A stretch of 64,000 nt of DNA, from NCBI GenBank assembly GCA_021776415.1, contig JAJFFY010000046.1:62001-126000 (forward strand). The letters run 5' to 3'. Shown piece by piece: positions 29,105 to 39,352 of the stretch. The notes under the pieces were generated by a model, which was given only the letters and a program-made list of their open reading frames with translations, had not been told where the DNA came from and ran no database searches. Numbering within the stretch: position 1 is the stretch's first letter; each line of letters starts with the position of its first letter. This DNA is from Hyphococcus sp. GTDB taxonomy: Bacteria; Pseudomonadota; Alphaproteobacteria; Caulobacterales; Parvularculaceae. Made by a program: the position numbers and the translations under genes.

Positions 29105-30307
29105 TCAGATGATCGCAAGTTGTCGCCCAACCTTGACGAAAGCCTCGACCGCACGATCGACCTGCTCGTCAGTATGGGCGGCGCACATTTGTGTGCGGAT
29201 ACGCGCAAGGCCTTTCGGCACAACCGGGAACGAGAACGCGGTGACGTAAACGCCTTCATCCATCAGCGCTGCGGCCATCTCGCCGGCCAGCTTCGCATCA
29301 CCAAGCATCACTGGGATGATCGGGTGCTCGCCGGGCAGGAGGTCAAACCCGACCTCGGTCATTTGCGCGCGAAAGCGCTGCGCATTACGAAACAGCTGCT
29401 TGCGCAAATCGCCGCCGTTGCGGATTAGCTCAAACGTCTTCATCGTCGCGCCGAGCAGCGCGGGCGTCAGCGCGTTTGAGAAAAGATAAGGCCGCGCGCG
29501 ATTGCGTAGCAAATGCACGACCTTTTCAGACGCGCAGATATAACCGCCCATGCCGCCGCCCAGCGCCTTGCCGAGTGTGCCGGTGAGAATATCAATCCGG
29601 TCGGCGACGCCGCAATGCTCGGGCGCGCCCTTGCCGTTGGGGCCCATAAATCCGGTCGCATGACAATCATCGACCATCACCAGTGCGTCATACTTGTCCG
29701 CAAGCTGACAAATATCGTCGAGCTTGGCGATATAGCCGTCCATGGAGAAGACGCCGTCGGTGACGATCAGCTTGGTGCGGGCGCCATCAGCATCCGCTTG
29801 TTTCAACTGGTCATCGAGCGCGCTCATATCCGAATTGGCGAAGCGATAGCGCTTGGCCTTGCACAGGCGCACCCCGTCAATGATCGAGGCGTGGTTCAGC
29901 GCATCGGAGATGATCGCGTCCTCCACCCCAAGCAGCGGCTCAAAGACGCCGCCATTGGCGTCAAAACAGGCGGCGAATAGAATTGAATCCTCATAGCCGA
30001 GAAAATCGGCAATCTCCTTTTCGACCCGGCGGTGGAGATCGCTGGTGCCGCAGATAAACCGCACTGACGCCATGCCGAAGCCATAGGCGTCCATGGTCGT
30101 CTTCGCCGCCTCGACCAGCGCCGGATTGTCGGCGAGGCCGAGATAGTTGTTGGCGCAAAAATTTAACACCCGGACGGTCTTGCCTTGATGCAGAACGTCA
30201 ATCTCCGGGCCCTGGGGCGAGGTGATCTGCCGTTCATTTTTCTCAAGGCCCTGCTCGCGAATATCGGCCAGTGTTGCGTCTATCCGGGCATAGAATGCGT
30301 CGCGCAT
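29105..30307 (-). CDS. kbl: Glycine C-acetyltransferase (2-amino-3-ketobutyrate CoA ligase)
   Basis: VRVLNFCANNYLGLADNP, MVDDCHATGFMGPNGKG, DILTGTLGKALGGGMGGY (PLP Lys); start refined to 30307. Confidence 0.95.
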   Translation of the reverse strand: MRDAFYARIDATLADIREQGLEKNERQITSPQGPEIDVLHQGKTVRVLNFCANNYLGLADNPALVEAAKTTMDAYGFGMASVRFICGTSDLHRRVEKEIADFLGYEDSILFAACFDANGGVFEPLLGVEDAIISDALNHASIIDGVRLCKAKRYRFANSDMSALDDQLKQADADGARTKLIVTDGVFSMDGYIAKLDDICQLADKYDALVMVDDCHATGFMGPNGKGAPEHCGVADRIDILTGTLGKALGGGMGGYICASEKVVHLLRNRARPYLFSNALTPALLGATMKTFELIRNGGDLRKQLFRNAQRFRAQMTEVGFDLLPGEHPIIPVMLGDAKLAGEMAAALMDEGVYVTAFSFPVVPKGLARIRTQMCAAHTDEQVDRAVEAFVKVGRQLAII

Positions 30308-30505
30308 GAGCGTCTCCGTTGGTAGGCCAGTTGTAGTCGATTGCCAGAACGGTTTGACAGCGCGGGGGGCTAAGGTCAATTGCATCCGGCGGCAGGAATT
30401 TCAAATAGATGCAGCGTCAAGCTTGCCTTGTTTAGGGCCGCCCGGCACTGTTCACAGTGAATATTGTACAAGTCATTGTTCCGGGCAAACAAAAGGCGAG
30501 CACTC

Positions 30506-32251
30506 ATGAAAACCAATCGGCGCGATATTTTGCGCGGCGCGGCGCTGACGGGGGTTGTTGCGGGAGCAGGGGCGCTTGTCGCGTGTGGCGAGAGCGCCAA
30601 GGAACCATCGCCAGCCGGCGCCGATGCGGTTGGCGACAAGATTACAGCCCGCACCATTGCCGAGGCTGAAAAGCTTCAGGGAATTTCTTTCACGCCGGCT
30701 GAGCGTGAGCAGATGCTTGGCGATCTTGAGAGCAAGCTCGAAGCGCTGGCGCGGTTGCGCGCGGTGGATATGCCCAATACCCATGTGCCGGCATTATTGT
30801 TTGATCCCAAGCTTCCCGGAAAATCAGTTGGTTCACAGAAGAATGTCCTGGTTCTGTCTAATGTTGAAAATCCGCTGCCGGACAATGACGCGGATATCGC
30901 TTTTGCGAACGTAGTGGAACAGGGCGAATGGCTGCGCGCCGGTGCGATCACATCCTCAAGACTGACGGAAATTTACCTCAAGCGTATCGAGCAACATGAC
31001 GTGAAATTGCACGCCTTTATCACCGTGACGCCGGGGATCGCTCGCCTGCAGGCGGCCAAGGCTGATAAGGATTTTGCCGCCGGGCGCGTGCGCAGCGCGT
31101 TGCAGGGCATTCCTTATGGGTTGAAAGATTTGGTTGACACCAAGGATGTAAAAACCACATGGGGCGCGACGCCATACAAAACACGCATGCCGGACCGTGA
31201 CGCACAGATCGTCCGCAAGTTGCGACGCGCTGGAGCGGTGATGCTCGGCAAGACCTCATGCGGCGCGCTAGCTTATGGCGATCAGTGGTTCAATGCGCGC
31301 ACTAAAAACCCATGGAACCCGAAAGAAGGCTCATCAGGCTCATCCGCCGGATCAGCCTCGGCGACGGCGGCGGGGCTGTGCAGCTTTGGCATCGGCACGG
31401 AAACGCTTGGCTCTATCATCTCACCGTCGGAGCGCTGTGGCGCTGCGGGCCTGCGGCCAACCTTCGGCCGTGTCTCGCGTGATGGGTTGATGGCGCTGTG
31501 CTGGTCGCTCGACAAGGTCGGCGCTATCTGCCGCAGCGTTGAAGATACCGCCGCTGTGTTGGCGGCCATGAATGGTTACGATGCGGACGATCCCTCAACC
31601 GCGCGGATTGGTTTTACATATGACAGTGCAGTCGATGTCGCAGGGATGACGGTCGGCTATGTGCCGGCGTGGTTTAAAGAGGGCGACGCCGCCGACCGCG
31701 CCGGGCTGGAGGCGTTGCGTTCGCTCGGCGTTGAGCTGAAGGAATTTACCTGGCCCGAGCTTAGTTTCGATGCGCTGATAGAGATTGTGCTGGTGGAATC
31801 TGCCGCCGCCTTTGCCGAGCTTACCCTTTCCGATCTTGATGACGAGCTTGTCTGGCAGGCGCCGCAAGCCTGGCCAAATACCTGGCGTGCGGCGCGGTTT
31901 ATCTCCGCGGTGGACTATGTGCAGATGGACCGGCTGCGGCGCAAGCTGATGCAGGATATGCGCGCGGCGTTTGAAGGGTTCGATGCGCTGGTCGGCCCGC
32001 ATTATGCTGGCGGGGCCTTGCTAGCGACCAACATGACCGGGCATCCGCAACTGGCGTTACGCGCCGGCTTTGCGCAAAAACCAAACCGAACACTGGTGAC
32101 GAGTGAAACGCCCGAAGGCGCGGAGACTTTTCGCGTGCCGCGCGGCATCAGCCTGTGGGGCGATCTGTTTCAGGAAGGCAAAATCATTGCGCTCGGCGCT
32201 GCAATGGAAAAAGCGCTTGGCGTTGCTGGTGAGCGCCCGCCAGGGTATTAG
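30506..32251 (+). CDS. Tat-exported lipoprotein amidase (amidase signature family)
   Basis: MKTNRRDILRG twin-arginine, LVACGE lipobox, GIPYGLKDLVDTKD, GSSGSSAGSASATAAGLCSFGIGTETLGSI. Confidence 0.88.
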   Translation: MKTNRRDILRGAALTGVVAGAGALVACGESAKEPSPAGADAVGDKITARTIAEAEKLQGISFTPAEREQMLGDLESKLEALARLRAVDMPNTHVPALLFDPKLPGKSVGSQKNVLVLSNVENPLPDNDADIAFANVVEQGEWLRAGAITSSRLTEIYLKRIEQHDVKLHAFITVTPGIARLQAAKADKDFAAGRVRSALQGIPYGLKDLVDTKDVKTTWGATPYKTRMPDRDAQIVRKLRRAGAVMLGKTSCGALAYGDQWFNARTKNPWNPKEGSSGSSAGSASATAAGLCSFGIGTETLGSIISPSERCGAAGLRPTFGRVSRDGLMALCWSLDKVGAICRSVEDTAAVLAAMNGYDADDPSTARIGFTYDSAVDVAGMTVGYVPAWFKEGDAADRAGLEALRSLGVELKEFTWPELSFDALIEIVLVESAAAFAELTLSDLDDELVWQAPQAWPNTWRAARFISAVDYVQMDRLRRKLMQDMRAAFEGFDALVGPHYAGGALLATNMTGHPQLALRAGFAQKPNRTLVTSETPEGAETFRVPRGISLWGDLFQEGKIIALGAAMEKALGVAGERPPGY

Positions 32252-32275
32252 CAGGATCACAGGTAGGAGAATATT

Positions 32276-32896
32276 GTGTCTGGTGAGCGTGTCAGCGGGA
32301 CAGAAGGATATGCCGCAGAAGCTAAAGATCTTTTATGCCGCTATGAAGCCATGCGTTTTGAAGATGTGCATAAATCAGTCCTTCATCTATTTCCTGCAAC
32401 ACCGGGTAGAATTCTCGACATAGGTTCCGGCACGGGTCGCGATGCTGCAGCATTTGCAGAAATGGGCCACTTTGTTGTCGCTGTAGAGCCGACAGATGAA
32501 CTGCGAATACCGGCGGCCTCGCTTCATCCATCACCTTTGATTGAGTGGATTGCGGATAGCTTGCCAACATTGGCGACGATACAGCGTTATCACGGCGTCT
32601 TTGATTTGGTCATGCTATCTGCCGTTTGGATGCATCTTGATGAAGGCCAACGCAGCGTTGCAATGAAGGAAGTATCAAAATTTCTGAAACTGAATGGAAA
32701 GATGATTATGTTGCTGCGGCATGGCCCCGTTCCTCCCGGTCGCAGAATGTATGAGGTCACGGCTGAAGAAACGATAGAACTAGCGCAATGTAGCGACATG
32801 AAGGTTTTGCTGAATCTTCGGGAGAGTTCATTGCAGGCCGCTAACCAGTTATCAGAGGTAAGTTGGACAAGGCCTGTGTTTGTCAATCGAGGATAA
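32276..32896 (+). CDS. Class I SAM-dependent methyltransferase
   Basis: ILDIGSGTGRDAAAFAEMGHFVVAVEPTDE motif I. Confidence 0.88.
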   Translation: MSGERVSGTEGYAAEAKDLLCRYEAMRFEDVHKSVLHLFPATPGRILDIGSGTGRDAAAFAEMGHFVVAVEPTDELRIPAASLHPSPLIEWIADSLPTLATIQRYHGVFDLVMLSAVWMHLDEGQRSVAMKEVSKFLKLNGKMIMLLRHGPVPPGRRMYEVTAEETIELAQCSDMKVLLNLRESSLQAANQLSEVSWTRPVFVNRG

Positions 32897-32941
32897 ATTT
32901 GGCGCCAGTTTTAGGTGGATGTGAATTTGATTGGCCTGAAA

Positions 32942-33751
32942 CTAGGCTTTGTGTCGCGCACCCTTGACGGGCGGGGCCTCCGGCGCGCCGGCGAAACACT
33001 GGGCGATCTCCATCCAGCGTGAAGCGTTGTCTCCAATGGTCTCAAGAGACGTGTCTGCAACATTTCGCGTCTGCGTGACGATTTGTGCAAAGTGAACCGC
33101 CTCGCCGATCACCGCATTGTTCTCTTGCGCTTCGTTCCATTCCCAAATCGCGCCCGACAGCGCTGTCAGCCGCACATAGGGCTTGGGCAGGGGAACTTCT
33201 TGCTGGCGATTTTTAAATGTCCAGCTATAGGTGGTAACGCCGAGGTGACAGATATTCCGGATACGGTCTTTCTCCTCGCGCGCGAGACCGAGTGCGTCAA
33301 AGACCCCCTGTCCATGCGCCCAGGTCTCCATCTGCCGGGCGATCATTTTTGAGCGCGTCGTCATATCCGGCCCCGCCCAGGCCACCCGTGTGTTCGGATC
33401 GGCTTCGCCATAGGCTCGGGCCAGATTTGGACAATAGCTGCGCCAGGCCTCGAAAAGCGCCTGCCCATGCAATCCGTCTTGCGTCTCATCAAGCCATATT
33501 CGTTGCACTTGGCGATGGGTTTTCCCGGCCATCATGTGCTCTGCGATGCCGGCAAAAAAGGCCTGAAACTGATCGCGCCCCGCAAGCGTCAGACCGGCGC
33601 CTATATTCCACATATGAAGATGGGCAATAACGTCCTCGATGGTCCAGCTTTTGAAAAGCGTGACCTTGCCAAGCACATCGTCATCGGCGCCTTCAAGAAT
33701 ATCCGCCAGCGCGCAGCTTTCATCGGCGAAGTCTTGCGCTTCTTTCATCAT
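32942..33751 (-). CDS. TIGR03084 family (maleylpyruvate isomerase-like metal-binding) protein
   Basis: FKSWTIEDVIAHLHMWNIGA...WAGPDMTTRSKMIARQMETWAHGQGVFDALG; overlaps the carboxylase gene in an operon. Confidence 0.75.
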   Translation of the reverse strand: MMKEAQDFADESCALADILEGADDDVLGKVTLFKSWTIEDVIAHLHMWNIGAGLTLAGRDQFQAFFAGIAEHMMAGKTHRQVQRIWLDETQDGLHGQALFEAWRSYCPNLARAYGEADPNTRVAWAGPDMTTRSKMIARQMETWAHGQGVFDALGLAREEKDRIRNICHLGVTTYSWTFKNRQQEVPLPKPYVRLTALSGAIWEWNEAQENNAVIGEAVHFAQIVTQTRNVADTSLETIGDNASRWMEIAQCFAGAPEAPPVKGARHKA

Positions 33752-35778
33752 GCGTGGGCAGGCTCCTGTTTTGCGGCGGTGATTTCCATAATCAACGCAT
33801 TGGCGGTGATCTGTACACCAGCATCAAAGTGAATATCGGCAATGACGCCGTCAATCTCGGCGTGTAACTCATGTTGCATTTTCATCGCTTCGAGAACAGC
33901 CAGACGCGTTCCGCGCGCGACTTTCTGGCCGGGCTCTACGCAAATCTCGACCAGCATGCCATGCATCGGTGCGACAACAGAGCCGGCGCCGGCGTTATCG
34001 GTCGTTGATGCGATGATTGCATTCAGGTTTTGCAGGTCAAAGTCGCGGCCATTAATCAAGATTTGTATTCTGGCATGGACCTCGCCGTCGGGGAGATTAA
34101 ACGCGACCACTCGCCGGGCGCCGTCGACCGACAGCATTGCTTCGTAACGGTCAATCTTGACGGTCTCCAGGGCTATCGCCCGGCCTTCATGTTCCACATG
34201 ATATTGCTTCGGGCCAACAGGTGTGACGGTGAGATTTAGCGTCTCGTCATTGTCGATAAAGCGATACGCCGCTATGATTTTCGTTGCGCTTGACCAGTTC
34301 GCGAGCGCCGGTGATACGCTAACCGCTTGCGATAATGCACGCGTGCGTGCGGCTTTATAGAGCAACACAGCGGCGCAAGCGGCGTCCTCGGGCTCAAGCT
34401 TCGGGGCGGCGAGGTCTTCGCTCGAAAAGGCCTCCGATATGAAGGCGGTTGTCGCTTCGCCGTTAACGAAGGCAGGGCGCGCAAGCGCGTTGATCAGAAA
34501 ATTTTTGTTGGTAGCGACGCCGAACAGGGTTGTGCGTTTCAACGCCTCAATCAGCTTGCGCCGCGCTTCGTCGCGGGTGTGCCCGTGGGCGATGACCTTG
34601 GCGACCATCGGATCATAATGAGGCGAGACTTCGCCGCCGGTTGCAATGCCGGCGTCAACGCGAACAACAGCCGCCTTTGCCGGGCGCCACAGGTCAACCG
34701 GCCCGGCGGTGGGTAGAAACCCATGACCAACATCTTCTGCATAAAGACGGGCCTCGATTGCATGCCCGCTCATGACGACATCGTCTTGCAAAAAGCCCAG
34801 CGTCTCGCCTTGCGCGACGCGGATTTGCAGCGCGACCAGATCGCGGCCCGTCACCATCTCCGTTACCGGGTGCTCCACCTGCAGGCGTGTGTTCATTTCC
34901 AGAAAATAAAATGCGCCGTCCGGGTCCAGAAGAAACTCAACCGTGCCGGCGCCATGATAGTTGATATCGCGCGCAGCTTTCACGGCGGCGGCGCCCATTT
35001 TCTCACGCAGCGCCGGCGTCATCACCGGACAGGGCGCTTCTTCCAAGACTTTTTGATGCCGGCGCTGAACCGAGCAGTCGCGTTCGCCGAGATGGACTAC
35101 ATTGCCATGCCGGTCGGCGAAAATCTGGATTTCAACATGGCGCGGCGTTATGATTGCCCGCTCAAGCATTAAATCACCGGACCCAAAGGCATTCTCCGCC
35201 TCACTGCGGGCGGTTTTAAGGGCGCTCGCCAGATCGCTCTCGCACTCAACCAGTCGCATGCCGCGCCCACCGCCGCCGCTTGCGGCCTTGACCATCAGCG
35301 GAAACCCAACTTCGCCCGCCGCACTTATCAGCGCGTCGTCTGACTGGTCCGCACCATGATAACCTGGCACGCAAGCGACCCCGGCGTCGATCATCCGGCG
35401 TTTGGCTTTGGCCTTGTCGCCCATCAGTTCGATGGCGTCAGGTGCGGGGCCAATAAAAACAATCCCGGCCTCCACGCAAGCCACGGCGAAGGCGGCATTC
35501 TCCGACAGAAATCCGTAGCCGGGGTGAATGGCCTCTGCGCCGGTGTTGCGGGCGGCGTCGATAATTCGTGTCGCGTCGAGATAGGACTGGGCCGCCGGCG
35601 CCGGGCCAAGCCGGCAGGCGGCGTCGGCCATTTTCACATGCGGCGCATCGGCGTCGGCATCGGAATAGACCGCGATTGTGTGCAGTCCTATGGCGCATGC
35701 ACTGCGCATGATGCGACAGGCGATCTCACCGCGATTGGCGATCAGGATGTTTGAAAAAGGGGTCGGCGTCGCCGTCAT
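33748..35778 (-). CDS. Acyl-CoA carboxylase biotin-containing alpha subunit (geranyl-/methylcrotonyl-CoA carboxylase type)
   Basis: NILIANRGEIACRIMRSA, EMNTRLQVEHPVTE, C-terminal biotin motif EAMKMQHELHA; start refined to 35778. Confidence 0.92.
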   Translation of the reverse strand: MTATPTPFSNILIANRGEIACRIMRSACAIGLHTIAVYSDADADAPHVKMADAACRLGPAPAAQSYLDATRIIDAARNTGAEAIHPGYGFLSENAAFAVACVEAGIVFIGPAPDAIELMGDKAKAKRRMIDAGVACVPGYHGADQSDDALISAAGEVGFPLMVKAASGGGGRGMRLVECESDLASALKTARSEAENAFGSGDLMLERAIITPRHVEIQIFADRHGNVVHLGERDCSVQRRHQKVLEEAPCPVMTPALREKMGAAAVKAARDINYHGAGTVEFLLDPDGAFYFLEMNTRLQVEHPVTEMVTGRDLVALQIRVAQGETLGFLQDDVVMSGHAIEARLYAEDVGHGFLPTAGPVDLWRPAKAAVVRVDAGIATGGEVSPHYDPMVAKVIAHGHTRDEARRKLIEALKRTTLFGVATNKNFLINALARPAFVNGEATTAFISEAFSSEDLAAPKLEPEDAACAAVLLYKAARTRALSQAVSVSPALANWSSATKIIAAYRFIDNDETLNLTVTPVGPKQYHVEHEGRAIALETVKIDRYEAMLSVDGARRVVAFNLPDGEVHARIQILINGRDFDLQNLNAIIASTTDNAGAGSVVAPMHGMLVEICVEPGQKVARGTRLAVLEAMKMQHELHAEIDGVIADIHFDAGVQITANALIMEITAAKQEPAHA

Positions 35779-35788
35779 GTTGTAATCC

Positions 35789-37411
35789 TTACATCCGCGC
35801 GATGCCGAAGCTGTTTGGTTTGACCTCACGACGACGCGCTTCCCATACGGTTGCCAGCAAAAAGCCAAGCGTCTGACGGGTCTCGCGCGGGTCGATCATA
35901 CCGTCGTCGAGGCAATGGCCGGAAGTGTAGAACGCACTCGATTGCCGATCGAACATATGCGCCAGCATTTTTTCCTGCATCGCCAGCTGCTCGCGGTTGA
36001 CCTCCGCACCGGATTTCGCGGCCGCGCCTTTGGCGACAATGCTCATCACTTGCGCGGCCTGCGCGCCACCCATAACGCCGGTTGCGGCATTGGGCCAGGT
36101 GACGCAAAAATCGGGATCGTAGCCGCGCCCGCACATGCCATAATTGCCAGCGCCGAAGCTGGCGCCAATCATAAATGTAATACGCGGCACACTGACATTG
36201 GTGACGGCCTGGATCATTTTTGATCCATGCTTGATCATGCCGCCTTGTTCATATTCCTTGCCAACGAGATAGCCGGTTGTGTTCTGAAGAAAGACCAGCG
36301 GGATGTCTGCCTGATCGCATAGCTGCATAAATTGCGCAGCTTTCGTCGCGCCATCGGGATCAATCGGGCAGTTATTGCCGATCAGCCCGCAGGCATGCCC
36401 ATGGACTTCTGCCTGTAAGCACACCGTTGATACGCCGTAGCCCGGCTTGAAATCACTAAAGTCCGAGCCGTCGACAATGCGTGCGGCGACATCGCGCATA
36501 TCATAGGGTCTTTTATAGTCGACCGGAACGATGCCGAGGATTTCGTCCGGGTCATATTCCGGCTCGCGGAAGGAATTTTGCGGCCGTGTTGGGCAGCGTG
36601 TGTTCCACTGCAACCGCGCGACGACCTCGCGCGCCATCAGCGCCGCCTCGCTGTCATTTTCCGCGAGATATTCGACCAGCCCGGTGACCGACGCATGCAT
36701 CTGCGCGCCGCCAAGCTCATCTTCGGAAGCAATTTCTCCGGTCGCAGCCTTTAAGAGTGGCGGGCCCGCGAGAAAAGCTTTGCCCCCGCCTTTTACGGCG
36801 ATCACATAATCCGACAGGCCCGGCATATAAGCGCCGCCGGCGGTTGATGACCCGTGCAGGATCGAAATCACCGGCAGGCCTTGCTTGGAGAGGCGGGCAA
36901 GATTGGCGAACAGCGTGCCGCCTTCTAAAAATCCGCCTACGGTGTAATTCATCAAATCACCACCAGCGCTTTCAACGAGATGAATGAATGGTAGGTTCTG
37001 CGCCAGCGCGATTTCTTGTGCGCGTTTTAGCCGATAGCCGCCAGCGACGGTCATCGCCCCAGCCTTGATGGCGCTGTCGTCATTGACGATGGCGCAGCGT
37101 ACGCCATTGATAAAACCGACCCCGGACATGATGGTCGAGCCGGGAATAGATTTTTCCTCATTATCCGTATCAAGCAGATAGCCAGCGATGTTGCCGATCT
37201 CGAAATACGGCATGCCGGGATCGAGGAGGCGGGCGAGGCGCTCGCGCGGCAGCAATTGGCCACGCTTTTCAAACCGCTCCTTGCGGGTGGCGGAGCGCGC
37301 CGGCGCGCGCGCGTTCAGCTCGCACAATTTGTCGACCAGCGCTGTCATGTCGGCGTGGTTTTGCCTGAACCCATCAGACTGAGTATTTATATTCGAACGA
37401 AAGACCGTCAT
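35789..37411 (-). CDS. Acyl-CoA carboxylase carboxyltransferase beta subunit (geranyl-/methylcrotonyl-CoA carboxylase type)
   Basis: ARERLARLLDPG-like, SAGGDLMNYTVGGFLEGGTLFANLARLS, TGYLVGKEYEQGGMIKHGSKMIQA. Confidence 0.92.
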   Translation of the reverse strand: MTVFRSNINTQSDGFRQNHADMTALVDKLCELNARAPARSATRKERFEKRGQLLPRERLARLLDPGMPYFEIGNIAGYLLDTDNEEKSIPGSTIMSGVGFINGVRCAIVNDDSAIKAGAMTVAGGYRLKRAQEIALAQNLPFIHLVESAGGDLMNYTVGGFLEGGTLFANLARLSKQGLPVISILHGSSTAGGAYMPGLSDYVIAVKGGGKAFLAGPPLLKAATGEIASEDELGGAQMHASVTGLVEYLAENDSEAALMAREVVARLQWNTRCPTRPQNSFREPEYDPDEILGIVPVDYKRPYDMRDVAARIVDGSDFSDFKPGYGVSTVCLQAEVHGHACGLIGNNCPIDPDGATKAAQFMQLCDQADIPLVFLQNTTGYLVGKEYEQGGMIKHGSKMIQAVTNVSVPRITFMIGASFGAGNYGMCGRGYDPDFCVTWPNAATGVMGGAQAAQVMSIVAKGAAAKSGAEVNREQLAMQEKMLAHMFDRQSSAFYTSGHCLDDGMIDPRETRQTLGFLLATVWEARRREVKPNSFGIARM

Positions 37412-37424
37412 GGGAATGCCTTGG

Positions 37425-39233
37425 TCATGGTTTTTGGGTCATGGATCGCGGTATCGGGATCGGATGGTCAAGCAGGATTTGCGCATAGGCTTTGCCTTGT
37501 GGATCACTGCGAAGCGACGCCACACCGCCGCCGCCAAGCACAGTGTCGATGAGGAAGTTTATCGCGTTTGAGCCGGGCAGAAAAAAGCGCTGCACTTTTG
37601 ATGTGTCGGCGCCGCCTTTGATGAAATGCGCAAAGCGTTTAGCGACTGCCTCCTCGCTCAGCGCCGCCCAGATAAACGGCAGATAAGCGGCGTCACGCGC
37701 AATAACGCCGATATTGGCCTTGTCGCCTTTGTCGCCGGAGCGGCCCCAAGCAAGATTGATAAGCGCGGTATCGATGAGATCGTCCTGGCTTGGCGCCGCT
37801 GGTGGTTTGGGCCGGACAATCTGGTCGGAATTAAAAGCGATGCCTTGTTTGTCATTGAAATTTGTCGTCTCAGCTTCAAGTTCGACCGTGATCGACACAT
37901 CTTGTTTCGCGGTCAGATAAGAAAACAATCGCACCACCGGCGTCGGTTTGGGTCGCCCGAACGAAAACCCGCTCAAGCCTGGCGGCGTCGCCAGTCCCAT
38001 GCCGGCAATTTCCTTCAGCAACAACCCGGCGCCCATGGCGTCATCATGTTTGGCTGCAATTTTTAAAACAACCTCGCGAGCGCTGGCGATTTTAGAAAAG
38101 TCTCCATACTGAGATTCTACGCCAATAACTTCAATGCTGGTTTCACTATAGTCAGCGGCGTTGAATTGGCGAAGGATGTCGCGGCTGCGCTCAAAAGCGG
38201 CGTCGGCGAATGCGCGCGCTTTGCGGTCCGCGTCGACGCCGGTAAAGCCGAGCAGCATGCCGGCGCGATAGCCGTCGTGATAGGTGAGGGAGGTTTTGTA
38301 ACTATCTGGCGCCGGCGCGCCTTTCGCGGGCGAGACGCGAACGCGATTGTCGCCATCTTGTGCGATGGTCACATCTGAGAAATCGCAAACCACATCCGGC
38401 AGCATATAGGCCTGCGGATCGCCGATTTCGTAGACCAGTTGTTCTGAGACTGTGCCGACATTGACGATCCCGCCGGTATTCTCCGGCTTGGCGACGGTGA
38501 AGGCGCCGTCGTTTGAGATTTCGGCAATCGGATAGCCGATATTGGCGATGTCGCCCGCCGCTTCCCAGTCGGTGAAGTTCCCCCCGGTCGCTTGCGGACC
38601 ACATTCAAGGATGTGTCCCGCGAGCGAACCGCTGGCGAGCTTGTCCCAATCATCCGCGCGCCAGCCAAATTCGTGAATGCAGGCGCCAAGGGTCACGGCG
38701 CTATCGACGGAGCGTCCGGTGATGACAATATCGGCGCCGCGATCCAGCGCATTGGCAATCGGGAAGGCGCCAAGATAGGCATTGATGCTGACGATTTTCT
38801 CGTTGTCAGGAAATTCGCTGTCGCTATAGAGCTCGCGCGGGGGCGTTGTTGCGATTGCATCTTTGCGGTCGATTAAGTCGTCACCGGTGATGATGGCGAC
38901 TTTCAAATCGAGACCCTGCTCTTTAATCATGGCGCGGACCGCCGTGCCACAGCTTGTCGGGTTGACGCCGCCGGCGTTGGAAATGATCTTGACGCCCTGG
39001 CGGGCAATGTCGCGTAGGTTTGGTTTGAGTACAGAATATACAAAATCCGTCGCATATCCCGCATCCGGGTCTTTGTCTCGCGCCCGCGCCATGATCGACA
39101 TGGTGATTTCAGCAAGATAGTCGAACACGATATAATCAAGGCCGCCGCCCGCCAGCAGCTGCCGTGTAGCCATAGCGCTCTCGCCCCAATAGCCGCTGGC
39201 GCCGCCGATGCGGATGGTTTTTTTACCCGTCAT
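37425..39233 (-). CDS. AtuA family protein (acyclic terpene utilization, DUF1446) with fused C-terminal AtuA-like domain
   Basis: IRIGGASGYWGESAMATRQLLAGGGLDYIVFDYLAEITMSIMARA; ISNAGGVNPTSC; C-terminal LAWGRSGDKGDKANIGVIAR. Confidence 0.9.
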   Translation of the reverse strand: MTGKKTIRIGGASGYWGESAMATRQLLAGGGLDYIVFDYLAEITMSIMARARDKDPDAGYATDFVYSVLKPNLRDIARQGVKIISNAGGVNPTSCGTAVRAMIKEQGLDLKVAIITGDDLIDRKDAIATTPPRELYSDSEFPDNEKIVSINAYLGAFPIANALDRGADIVITGRSVDSAVTLGACIHEFGWRADDWDKLASGSLAGHILECGPQATGGNFTDWEAAGDIANIGYPIAEISNDGAFTVAKPENTGGIVNVGTVSEQLVYEIGDPQAYMLPDVVCDFSDVTIAQDGDNRVRVSPAKGAPAPDSYKTSLTYHDGYRAGMLLGFTGVDADRKARAFADAAFERSRDILRQFNAADYSETSIEVIGVESQYGDFSKIASAREVVLKIAAKHDDAMGAGLLLKEIAGMGLATPPGLSGFSFGRPKPTPVVRLFSYLTAKQDVSITVELEAETTNFNDKQGIAFNSDQIVRPKPPAAPSQDDLIDTALINLAWGRSGDKGDKANIGVIARDAAYLPFIWAALSEEAVAKRFAHFIKGGADTSKVQRFFLPGSNAINFLIDTVLGGGGVASLRSDPQGKAYAQILLDHPIPIPRSMTQKP

Positions 39234-39352
39234 AAGGCGTCTTTCACGAAAATTCCCAGACTTGTAAAATTTAACATTATAGAGTAAAACTCATATATGA
39301 TGAATATCACTCAGTCATTAAAAGTCAATATGCGCGCAAGCATACAGGCCCG

